DNA of 24,885 bases from Priapulus caudatus (Eukaryota; Priapulida; Priapulimorpha; Priapulimorphida; Priapulidae): NCBI RefSeq assembly GCF_000485595.1, contig NW_014577441.1, forward strand, positions 199,407 through 224,291, given 5' to 3'. Positions within the stretch are counted from its first letter, which is position 1, and each line of letters begins with the position of its first letter. Shown here piece after piece: positions 1 through 9,800 of this stretch. The position numbers and the translations under genes were made by a program. The notes beneath the pieces were generated by a model. It had not been told where the DNA came from. It saw only the letters and a program-made list of their open reading frames with translations, and did not search any database.

Positions 1-811
1 TCTAGCAAACCTGTCCGCTGCATACTCGATGGAATGTTCATCAGAGACGAAAAATGGCCCCTAGACATGTTAAGGTGCTTGCTCGCAGACAAAGAATTAC
101 AATATCGGTCACATTGGCAAGGGATTTTCAGGAAGGCCGTGTTTTTTTTTCAACGCAAGACTGTCATGGCCGGTCATGCAAAACGAACACATTGCTTTGC
201 GACAGGTTCAAACCATATCGAATATATGTGTCTGCGTTATAACTATTATAATGATTTGGCTGTATCTTCCCGATTCTAAGAAGGCATATACATTATTTGA
301 CAATAATGATACCGTAGTTGTAACATAATTCAGTGTTTTGATATTCAGCGCCAAATATTCCATGCAGCATGGTGCTTAGAGAAAACTACAGAGTCATTGG
401 CAGGAATAATGCAATGATTTCGAAATGAACAAACCTATTAGCGAACTCTTTTATAGCGCAATTTCCGACCACAGATGTAGGCTAAATGCTTGCATAGTTT
501 CAAATTGCGTTTTTAGACAGACACCTGTATCCAGGCAGCTTCTTTTTGTTGAACGAACAGCAACGGTCTGGCACGATACGATAAAGAGCGCATCCTGGTT
601 CCTCGTCATTGGCTCCTCGACAACCCAGCAGTGCCGGACAGCGCGTCTTCGTTACAACAAGGCAGACTTGAGACAGTCATTGCAATGCTAATTTTTCAAC
701 GGCGCATACATCTTACAATGGCATACGATTGTAAGTACGAATTATCTTCATATTCTACGTATACGATTCTACGTACGATACCGTGTGTAACTAACTAAAT
801 CTCATAAATGT
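1..811. other. Unassigned sequence, no gene recognised
   Basis: I see no recognisable gene here. The longest open frame runs 425-691 (+, 88 codons) and its translation resembles no family I know; it has no convincing start context or splice structure. The first coding exon of GRWD1, expected somewhere upstream of 6874, was looked for here and not found. Confidence 0.4.
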
Positions 812-881
812 AAGGAAAAAAAAAAAAAAAAAAAGGAAAAAAAAAAAAAAAAAAAAAGGAAAAAAAAAAAAAAGGAGGGGG
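812..881. repeat. A-rich tract with spaced GG dinucleotides
   Basis: Runs of 14 to 21 A are separated by GG three times, ending in a short G-rich run. It is a simple-sequence tract. Run lengths in such tracts are error-prone in assemblies. Confidence 0.9.
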
Positions 882-1290
882 GCTAGATGTGGCATCGCAG
901 CGTCTTACGTACGATTAGCTGCAGGTTCAGGTCACCCCGATCGTTTGTGTGAGTTGGGTTTGAGCTTCGCGCCTTCGAAGGCAAAAGTTGGACGTGCAAA
1001 TCCACTGGAGAAAGGCCCGGAATTTCTAACTGCGTTCTAGATTCAGGTCATTAATTGGTCAGTTGTTGCCATCACTGGGCTACAAGATCGAATCTACTAC
1101 GCGCCTGCTCTAGTGCATTGATGATAATTTGCATCTCTCGATACATAAATCTACAATGTCCAACTTGTATTATATGCTTAGGACGGTATGTCCACCAAAT
1201 ATTTTGAAATAATTGTTTTATCACGCAATTTGAGAGATGTAGAAAATAATTAAGGCATATAGTCCAAATAAAACAGTATGATAAAAAGAA
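882..1290. other. Non-coding stretch, nothing recognised
   Basis: No long open frame, RNA gene or repeat was recognised between the A-rich tract and the tandem duplication that follows. Confidence 0.4.
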
Positions 1291-1542
1291 TTTGGGATAA
1301 AGTCATTCGTCCTAAAAATGCGCAAGTGTTATGGCAGTAGCTGTACGAAACTAAATGCATCACTTATAATACGAATATTCATGACTTGTTAGACGGCACA
1401 TTTTTAGTGGCAAATTTTTTTATTTGGAATTTGGATAAAGCCTATTTCGTCTAAAAATGCGCAAGTGTTATGCAGTAGCTGTAACGAACCCTTCAAAATT
1501 CATGGACTTGTTAGACCGAAACATTTTAGTGGCAATTTTTGT
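1291..1542. repeat. Imperfect direct duplication, about 135 bp unit
   Basis: Copy A (about 1291-1423) and copy B (about 1429-1542) share, in the same order, TTTGG-GATAAAG, TCTAAAAATGCGCAAGTGTT, GCAGTAGCTGT, ATTCATG-ACTTGTTAGAC and TTTTAGTGGCAA. Copy B lacks about 20 bp in the middle. It is probably a local tandem duplication of non-coding sequence. Confidence 0.8.
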
Positions 1543-2006
1543 ATTTTATTACAATTTTAGGACACTTTAAGAGTAAAAAATGGTTTGCAGTTTGTTCTAC
1601 GTAAGTTATTGCTTCGGGCTGTTATCACGCCCAATTTCAATATGTCTAAAAGTCACAAAAATTAATGCTAATTAGGTTGCAGCATGCATCTTGTGTTAAT
1701 CAGGTGCATTTATGTGTTTATGTTAGAAACATTGTTTTAGTTTTTCCCTACGGACCATTGGATTAGCGGTGGTTTACCTTCTCTGATGAGCATGTGCGCT
1801 AACAAGCTAGTGTGTATCTTTGTCATGCGATCATGATCGGCTAACCAACGACCAAGGGCGAATCGTTTTTGTGTCTGAGCCATGTATTTTATTTGATCGC
1901 CTCAGCCAAATAAGTAAGTTGATATTTGTTGTAGCCATTTCTATGCGTATAAATATTTCAGATTGGATACTGACCTGTAAATGGCAATTAAATTATTTGT
2001 TGTTTC

Positions 2007-2010
<4 letters not shown>
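1543..2010. other. Non-coding stretch, nothing recognised
   Basis: This is AT-rich sequence with no recognised gene. An open frame that runs through it (1820-2314) is carried mostly by the following GT microsatellite and is not credible as coding. Confidence 0.4.
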
Positions 2011-2049
<39 letters not shown>

Positions 2050-2155
2050 GTGTGTGTGCGTGCGTGCGTGCGTGCCGTGCTGCGTTGGTGTTGTGTGTGT
2101 GTGTGTGTGTGTGGTGGTGTGTGCGTGCGTGGTGCGTGCGTGCGTGTGGTGTGTG
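2011..2155. repeat. (GT)n / (GTGC)n microsatellite
   Basis: About 145 bp of alternating GT with interspersed GCGT units. Long alternating purine-pyrimidine DNA can adopt Z-form. Open frames in it encode only Cys-Val repeats and are artefacts. Confidence 0.95.
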
Positions 2156-3083
2156 GAAAGTAATAAATTAAATGAACAAAATTATTTTCATAGCATTACC
2201 CACAAATTTATTTTCAGAGAATTATTATATTATAGTTATTATTCATTACGTGATAAGTCCAACGAATACGAAAAGTCTATAACAAATACACTATTGAAGT
2301 ATAATGCGCTATGAGTATAGTTCGTTCATGGTTAAAACTACGATATTTTTATAATTTTTATTAGTTTATCGTGATATATAGTTACCAGCATTTAATTCCA
2401 TTCCTATCCGCGTAGTGTAGGGTACCTGAGATAGGTTGCGACACATATAAGCCTTCTCACAGTAAAGTTAGTCTCAGTAATATTTTAACCAACTACTGAC
2501 TGCCTAACATTTTAGCACACGTGTCTCTCACCAGTCATTATATATGCTGGTGATAACAGGTAAGACATTCACGATACGTTATCATATTGGTAAATCATAA
2601 GGTATATAAAAGCCGGATGTGTTCCGCCAGTATCCGTGTGAAGCTCTGTGTGTTCGCCATGCCAGCATTGTCAGCCCACCGTTCATCCTTGTGCATCAAT
2701 GAGGTATCAAGTCGAGGTCAGCCCTTGTGTGAATATATGATCGGTACAAATGATGCCGCCCACCGTTGCCTTCGCATAATACTCACAACGATCACTCGCT
2801 GTCATATTCGGTTTTTTCAAAATATTAAGCCTAGCATATGCCGGGCGGGCGCGCTGCGAAAAATTCCGCTGATTCTGCGACAAAAACAGATCTACTTTCT
2901 ACGACGGAGAGAAACGGGTGGTAGCTGATATTCGATCGTAAAGTGTGAATTTAATGACATGCGTGCGCCCATGGAAAAGGCAAGTTGGCGATTTGTCAAT
3001 AATCGAATTGCGTTGTTGTCCTACGGGTATGACGTAGTCACACGCGTTTCGAGCAGTTTGTCGTATTGGGTTTATCAGGAGTG

Positions 3084-3086
<3 letters not shown>
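2156..3086. other. Unassigned stretch with a TATA-like motif and an 89-codon open frame
   Basis: A strong TATA-box-like sequence TATATAAAAG lies at 2603-2612. An ATG at 2659 in the context GCCATGC opens a frame that stops at 2928. The predicted peptide (89 residues from that ATG) is basic at its C-terminus and matches no family I know. A GT-type splice donor sequence follows GAG near 2703. This could be a promoter and first exon, part of an old transposable element, or chance; I do not assign a gene. Confidence 0.2.

Positions 3087-3140
<54 letters not shown>
3087..3140. repeat. (TA)n microsatellite
   Basis: Some 54 bp of almost pure TA with one phase break. It is preceded at 3076 by ATCAGGAGTGAT, which matches the arm of the palindrome family found elsewhere in this window; no matching right arm is visible. 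Confidence 0.95.
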
Positions 3141-3530
3141 CTAGCTATGACGTCTCCAGACGGGTTTGAGTGGGGTCTGATTTGACGATGACGGTTTAAT
3201 CATTTATCTCTGCACTTTTAGTTTGAGGATGTATTTACAGTAAAACGAAAACTACTGAATAGTTTATACCGAGTCATATATTGCAATATTTTAACCTAAA
3301 ATTACCTAACACTTTTTCAAAGAAAGTGAAATGGGGTAATTCATTATACAATTTCAACTTAGTTTAAGATATTATTTTTGGAAATATATTCTGGTTAGAA
3401 AGCATCATTAATAGTAAAATTCTTAAAAAAAGCAAAATGCATGAGTATTTGTTGTTGAAGATCTATTTTCTTGAAAATCAGTGGACGGCGGCGGCAGGGT
3501 TACACGCGCCCGTTGTCAAATATTTGCAAC
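3141..3530. other. Non-coding stretch, nothing recognised
   Basis: AT-rich sequence with no recognised gene, bounded by two microsatellite blocks. Confidence 0.4.
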
Positions 3531-3636
3531 ACGCGCGCACACACCAAAAAACACCTCACCACACGCGCGCAACGCCTACGCACACACCGATTCAGCACCA
3601 CACACGGGCGCGCGTACAACATACACGCACACGCAC

Positions 3637-3669
<33 letters not shown>

Positions 3670-3904
3670 CACGCCATACATACATACATACATACTATCA
3701 TACATACATACATACATACAATAGCATACATACATACATACATACATACTAACATACATCAATACATAGCATACATACATACATACATAACATTACAACA
3801 TACATACAAATACATACATAAATACATACATACATACATACATACATAGCATACTACATACATAGGCAGTACAATACATACATACTACATACTACATACA
3901 TACA

Positions 3905-3938
<34 letters not shown>

Positions 3939-4300
3939 CATACATACATACATACATACATACACACACGCGCACACGCAACATCGCGCACGCACACACG
4001 CACACACGCACACAACGGCATTCACACACCCACACGGCGGCGCGCACGCACAATCAGCAGAGGACGCGCACCCACGCACCACATACCAATTTACCCACAC
4101 ACGGCCGCGCACACCACATACAGGCACACCACATGCACACGCACACACACGCATATCATACATAATCGCATACACGCACACACACACGCACAACGCAACA
4201 CGCACCACGCACACGCACACGCACACGCACACGCACACGACGCACACAGCACAAACGCAACACACGCTTACACACTACATACACATACAACACATACAAC
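3531..4300. repeat. Compound microsatellite block: CACG, CATA, CACG
   Basis: About 3531-3674 is (CACACG)-type repeat, about 3675-3960 is (CATA)n with TA breaks, and about 3961-4290 returns to CACG/CACA repeats. Open frames in both directions encode His-Thr or Cys-Val repeats and have no other content. Similar GTGC-rich sequence recurs on the other strand at about 4396-4460. Confidence 0.95.
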
Positions 4301-4738
4301 TGTAGCCGTCTCTCGTGGGGGTTTGTCTTAAATTTCGGCTCCCAAACTGTGCGCGGCGGCTATTTATAGCACCGCAGGCCTGCAATGTCTTTGATGTGTG
4401 CGTGTGTGCGGTGCCGGTGTGGCGTGCGTGCGTTCGTGGCGTACGTGCGTGCGTGCGGTTCGGTTGACGTGCGTTTAATGTGGCTTGCTATGCTAGTGAG
4501 GTGAAGGCTGCACTTAATTAATGGCTTATTATTATACCTTTAATCTACATTTAGTATATCTATATTACGCATTAAAACCCGTGAGAAAAAATTAATAGCT
4601 TCTTAAACACAATGTTCAAAAGGTTATGGTATGATATAGTGTGGTGTGTGGTGTGCCCTAGACAATCGAAACGCGTCTAAAAATGTCAAGAGCATTGGGC
4701 AGCCGGGTAAGCGCGGGCACGGTTAACAGCCTCCCGTT
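4301..4738. other. Non-coding stretch, nothing recognised
   Basis: Short GTGCGTGC repeats lie near 4396-4460 and AT-rich sequence follows. No gene or structured RNA was recognised. Confidence 0.4.
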
Positions 4739-4754
4739 TATGGCAAGCCATTTG

Positions 4755-5290
4755 TATCATAATTCGACGAACCTACACGGTTTCCATCGCACGAAAACCA
4801 GGTTTCGTGCTCACAAAACCTAGTTTCTTGCTCGAGAAACACGGTTCTTGCCATGGAAACTAGGTTCGTGGCACGACAACCTGGTTCTAGCCCAGCTAAC
4901 GCGGTTAATAGCTGAAATCAATTAGTACTTCGTGAGCAAAGAAACTAGGTTTTTGGGATCCAAGAACCAACCGTTTCAGCAAGAGAACCACTTTCAACCG
5001 CGCCATTTAGCTATCATAATTTCGAGAACCACGGTTCCCTTCGCACGAACCAGGTTTTTCGTGCTCACAAAACCGTAGTTTCTTGCATCGAGAAACCACG
5101 GTTCTTGCCATGAAACTAGGTTTCGTGCACGAAACCTGGTTTTTTTTTTACTTTAGCCCTATACCCGCGGTTATAGCTGTAATCTTAGTTTTTTCCGTGA
5201 GCAGAAGACTAGGTTTTGGACGCAAAGAACGACTGAGTTTCAGCAAGAAACCCACTTTCAACAGCGCGGCCAATGTTGTATCATAATTGC
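4755..5290. repeat. Tandem repeat, about 260 bp unit, built from GAAACC/GGTTTC palindromes
   Basis: The marker TATCATAATT occurs at 4755, 5012 and 5278, giving spacings of 257 and 266 bp. Units one and two align along their length, including the shared order CACGGTT, GTGCTCACAAAACC, TTGCCATG and GAACCACTTTCAAC. Each unit contains several short near-palindromes such as CGAAACCAGGTTTCG. A third copy is only started and breaks into further GTTTCGACG modules up to about 5365. The array lies inside the inverted-repeat element, so the left arm was duplicated internally. Confidence 0.75.
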
Positions 5291-5544
5291 GAGAAAAAAC
5301 TAGTTTCGAGCGACGAAACCTAGTTTCGACGCGACGAACAGACCTAGTTTCGACGCTGAACTAGTGTCCTTCTAGGCCGTATCTAGATCGTGATCCCGAG
5401 CGTGACCTCAGCGTAGTTCAGGCCACTCGGGGCCACTGCTCATAGTAAATACTATAGAAATACATACTAGCTTTACGGCCTAATTCAATTAAATATTGTA
5501 TAAATAAATTAAATATGCGTGTGCTATTAAATGTAATGAAAAAG

Positions 5545-5872
5545 TGTAAGCGTGCGTGTATCTGCGTGTACCTCGCGTGCACGTCCGCGTGTATCCCGCG
5601 TGTACTGCTGTACCCCAGCGTGTAGCCACCACCGATCGGCACGTGCCGTGTAGCCGCGTGTACGTGCGATGTACTCGCGTCAGAGACGCCGTTCAACAAC
5701 GCGTGTACGTGCGTGCACGGTGGCGGTGTACCTCGCGTGCACGTGCCGTGTACCCGCGTGTACGTGCGGTGTTACGTGTGGTGTGCCCGCGTGCACGTGC
5801 GTGTACCAGCGTGGTAGGTGCGTGTCCCGCGCTGCACGTGCGTGTACCAGGCGTGTACGTGGCGTGTAACGG
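5545..5872. repeat. GC-rich degenerate minisatellite of GCGTGTAC / GTGCACGTGC units
   Basis: Units of roughly 20-28 bp with the core GCGTGTAC(C)..GCGTGCACGTGC repeat irregularly. Composition jumps sharply from the AT-rich flanks. The two open frames across it encode Arg/Val/Cys-rich repeats and are not credible proteins. It lies inside the inverted-repeat element. Confidence 0.75.
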
Positions 5873-6083
5873 CTACCGGCTCGGGCACTATCTTCCCTGC
5901 CAGCACACTATGAGAGCCTAGTGCCCCCAACAGGGGCTAGAAACCAGGTTTCGTGCCACGAAACCTAGTTTCATGGCAAAAACCCCGGTTTCTTGAGCAA
6001 GAAACTAGGTTTTGTGAGCACGAAACCTGGTTTCGTGCGAGGAACCGTGGTTTCTCGAATTATGATACAAATGGCTTGCCATA

Positions 6084-6747
6084 CACGTGCATGCACTAAC
6101 GCACGTTAGAACACATGCACGCACAGATGCACTCACTAACATACAGGAGCACATGTATACACGGACCAAACCGACGTCGATGAACGCATGTGGACAGACA
6201 CTACTCACTAGTCACGTCACGACATACTGTAGAAACATTCATTATCATGTAACCTGTGCTGTTCAGTTAGCGCCAATAAACTGCAGTCATATAATATATG
6301 ATATATATCAAAAGATCTTGATATGTCCAAATCTTGCTATGTAAAAACTTATAGTGAGCTCGTTTATCAACCGTTGCCACAGTCAATGTAACATTTGTAA
6401 TAGTAATATCCCAGTTGCATTAACAAACTTTTGGCTTGCTTGCAGTAACATATGGCCCTACTGGGCCTTGCTTTTATTTACCGAGTTGTACACACAATGA
6501 TATTTGCATCTAGCTCAGTTCAACTGAAATCTGAAATTAACTGACAGTGAGGGGTAGTGACTGACGGATAAGGTAAACACATGTCACCACCATTTGACTA
6601 CTGTTTTGGCCAGTTTCATCTGTACAACTGATGAAAATACGGTTGCTATGTCCCCAATAAATGGTGGTTGTAATTTGTTTGTTTATTGTTTGCCTCGTGA
6701 AATTTACAGTCACAAGTCACGAAATAATTATAGTAATATAGTATAGT
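6084..6747. other. Non-coding stretch upstream of the first visible GRWD1 exon
   Basis: No exon matching the GRWD1 N-terminus was recognised. The sequence is AT-rich and is best read as intron or upstream region of GRWD1. Confidence 0.4.
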
Positions 6748-6797
6748 ATCAGGAGCTTATAAATGGAAGCTTTTAATTCCATTCATAAGCTCCTGAT
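6748..6797. mobile_element. Palindromic mini-element P1 (50 bp) with AGT direct repeats
   Basis: Two 21-nt arms (6748-6768 and 6777-6797) pair with a single mismatch around an 8-nt loop. Ends are ATCAGGAG and CTCCTGAT. The trinucleotide AGT lies directly outside both ends (6745-6747 and 6798-6800), although the flanks here are AGTAT-rich, which weakens this one case. It sits 76 bp before the acceptor of a GRWD1 exon. It shares only the terminal 8 bp with the other three members. Confidence 0.7.
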
Positions 6798-6873
6798 AGT
6801 ATAGTATAGAAATATAGTGTATAGTGATTAGTTCTTTGTTATCAATATTATTCTGATTTATTTTGTAATCCAG

Positions 6874-9800
6874 GGTCACCGTGTCTCAGCTTTGATGTGA
6901 TCAGAGACGACCTTGGTAACAACATAACTGAATACCCACAGACAGCCTTTCTCGTTGCCGGAACACAAGCAGATCGTGCGCTCGCAAACAACATTATAGG
7001 TAAATACAGCGAACGAGCCTGGCACTCGCCCGCTCGCCAATGTCGAGTGAAAATAATATCGGGCGAGTAAAAGCTAAAGCTGACTCGCCCATGTTGGCGA
7101 GTGAAAATAATTGTCTAAAACTTTAATCAAATGTTGGTTCCTTACATTATATATCCAGACAGCCGCTTACTTTCTTGGTTTACCCTGCTACATTAGAAAC
7201 TTGTGACAAGCCTGGTATGCCTAATAAACACAAAGCTAATGCTTTTATTAATCATGGAATAAATTGAACACAATTAAGGGGCTGTTCAAACTTGTAAGGG
7301 CCTGTTCCATTTGTCTAAGGGCCTGCTAAAAATTGGGGTGGGCCTGTTCACATTTTGGCTAATTTCTTGCCCTGTACGCATCGTGGTTAGTGTAGCGGCG
7401 GCGCTACTACTGACTCGCCTCGGTGTTAACAAGTCAATAAAATCGGTGTAACGTGGCGTTTCATTGATGGGGCAAAGCAGCCCGAGAATAAAAGTAAATT
7501 AAATGAAGATGAAAACACGAACTTTCAAAGGAGATGTGCCTTGAGTTTTTAGCTCATCTGACATAGTCAGATGCAGCTTGTAGAATCGCATGATCGTCCG
7601 TCCGTCCGTCCGGTCGTCCGTCCGGTCGTCCGTCCGTCCGGTCGTCCCGTCCGTCAACAGTTGGGCACAAATCTTAACCGCTCGACGTACGGTCACGATA
7701 TTCGGGTCGTTGGGGGGGATCGTCAAAACGAGTTGGGATGTCGAAGCTGGGGGTCAAAGGTCAAAGGTCAAGAGGTGTAAAAGAAGGGGGAACATTCACT
7801 CCTTAACTTAAGGCAGTGCTTCTCAACCTGCGGCACGCGTGCCGCATGCGCACCAGTGAGCGTCTGTAGTGCGGCCCACAGCTAGCTGGGCCGCCACTAA
7901 GATGACGTAAACACATTCTCACATTAGGGTTGCAGTAGCTCGGATACTATAGCCCGCGGCATGCTGCTGCCGCAGGGCGGATAGCAGCATGATCCCATAG
8001 GAGATAATCTAAAGTCCGCAGAATGGTCCGGCTGATGTGCACAAAGAGATTGTTCCAAACGTAAAAGACGGGCTTAGTAACACTTAGTATACTCAACAAT
8101 GATAGGCTGACTCGGAGTGCTTTTGTGGACAATTCCACAAACTTCTACACCAGGTAATTCTACTGTTATTCCTCAAAGTCAGCCACTCATTGAATTAATT
8201 GTCAATCAGCTGTGGCGGTGTGCGCACGCGCTCAAGTGTCACCGGACTATGTTGGCAAGACAGCTTATTGCTGGGTGCGGCACGACCAGCATGTCATTCC
8301 AAGAAATGTTCCTATGTGGCGCACAAGAGACAAATAAAGGGTTGGAGGTGAGACACTATGCTTAAAGTGATAGCTAAGGCGAAGGCAATAGAGCAGATAT
8401 GTGGGCACGAAATCTCTGATCACCGATTCGTTCTCGAGCCATAGCCGCCTCGGGATCTGGATAGTCGGCGTGTAGTAGCATCATGGTGAGAGGAAAAGCC
8501 ATCATTGCTGCCGAACAGTTGGAGGTCTACAGGGTGCAACACGGGGTCAATGGAGACCTACAAGGGCCAGGAAGGTGCTAATAGATGGAGCATGTTTCGG
8601 CTGAGGACTTTATATTGGTGCGCGGAACCTGGTGAGCGAACTGTGCCAAGAACTCTGTGTGTTGTTTTTTTTACAGCTGACGCTAGGCATTTTTATGGCT
8701 TTATTGAAAGGACCATGAAATGGGCCCTTCTGCTGACATGCGAAGAGTAAGTGCTCGGATAACCTTTTGACCCTCAAGAGGAGGGTTAACATGGATTTGT
8801 TGGACTGTTTAACCGGCGAGTCGAACTAGCTTTTGCTATTAGAGCCCCCTCCCCCCACCCTCCCCTTCCCCCTCCCCACCCCCGCCCCTTCCCCTACTCT
8901 CCCCACCCGTCCCACCCCTTCCCCCCCACCCTCCATCTGCGATTAGTGGGCGCTGTCCTAACAATGATGTGTACGCAACTGCGTGTCTGCATATCTGCGC
9001 CTAACAAATGTGGTACTACGCACGACTGAAATTTTACGTTTATAATCGTAGCAACAGACCTCAGATGAGCCCAGACGCTCTGCGGCTCTTGTTGAGAAAC
9101 GTGATCAATGAATTACATGTGTAGTTAAATCAATGGTGTTTTTGTGTTTTTCCACTATTGTTTGACAAGCATTTTTGTTTTAAAATTTGGGCGAGTACAG
9201 ATTCCGTTTGGGCAAGTTAACTTATTGACTCACTCGCCCAGTTTGGCGAGTAGTTTTTATTTTAAAGCTCTAACACTGTTTAAAATATTGTTTGATGATA
9301 ACATTAACATTCTGATGAATGTGGTTATGTACAAACTGAGAATGCTCTCTAGTGCATGGTATCCTACCTTCTCCATGTTAAAATACAAGTGTTTTTCTTT
9401 TTCTATTTCATTTGATGAATATTAATTGGATACACCTGTGCATATTACCTATGAGGTCACATTGCTGTCATATTTACTGATGCTATGCAAGTCCTTTTCG
9501 TTACTTAGTGATGAAAATGTACAACTTGCACAAAACTGTCAAGGCGAAAGATGAGGATGAGCCGCTAGAGGATGATGAGTCGGAGGCTGAGGAGTCGGAT
9601 ACGGAAGATGAGGAGAAACAACCGCAGTTGGACTGTATCTTATTTAAGCACGCTGGGGGAGTCAACAGAATAAGGGTAATCTTATGAAGCTACTGTCGAT
9701 CAATCAAGTAGCAAGTTTTTATTTCTGATTGACAACTCCAATTGTCTGCATTTTGGGCTTAACAAGATCCTGCTGTTTAAAGTAAGAATGCCATGTGATT

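Larger units (their letters stand above)
4741..6081. mobile_element. Terminal-inverted-repeat element, about 1.34 kb, non-autonomous
   Basis: The left arm (4741-4893) and right arm (5934-6081) are inverted copies of each other. Both outer ends read TGGCAAGCCATTTGTATCAT when read inward, and homology continues for about 150 bp to a shared CTAGCCC. The dinucleotide TA lies immediately outside both ends (4739-4740 and 6082-6083), as expected for a TA target duplication of Tc1/mariner-type transposition. No transposase frame exists inside. The interior holds a tandem duplication and a GTAC-rich minisatellite. The superfamily is an inference from TA alone, and TA is too short to be decisive. Confidence 0.75.

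Noticed and set aside
1820-2314. 164-codon open frame across the GT microsatellite
   Set aside because: The repeat lacks stops in this frame by composition; flanking parts resemble no protein and have no splice support.
3437-4265. Several open frames on both strands encoding His-Thr or Cys-Val repeats
   Set aside because: They are translations of CACG/CATA microsatellites with no other content.
4741-5380. CRISPR-like array of palindromic repeats
   Set aside because: Spacing is irregular, units are imperfect and tandem, and the genes are plainly eukaryotic.
5556-5921. Arg/Val/Cys-rich open frames in the GTAC minisatellite
   Set aside because: Repetitive translation of a tandem repeat inside a mobile element.
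8117-8750. Two open frames (82 and 81 codons) as a possible hAT transposase
   Set aside because: Neither shows a recognisable transposase motif, and the element's right end could not be fixed.
7014-9290. LTR retrotransposon bounded by the GGCGAGT repeats
   Set aside because: The repeats are under about 110 bp and poorly conserved, lack TG..CA ends, and no gag or pol is present between them.
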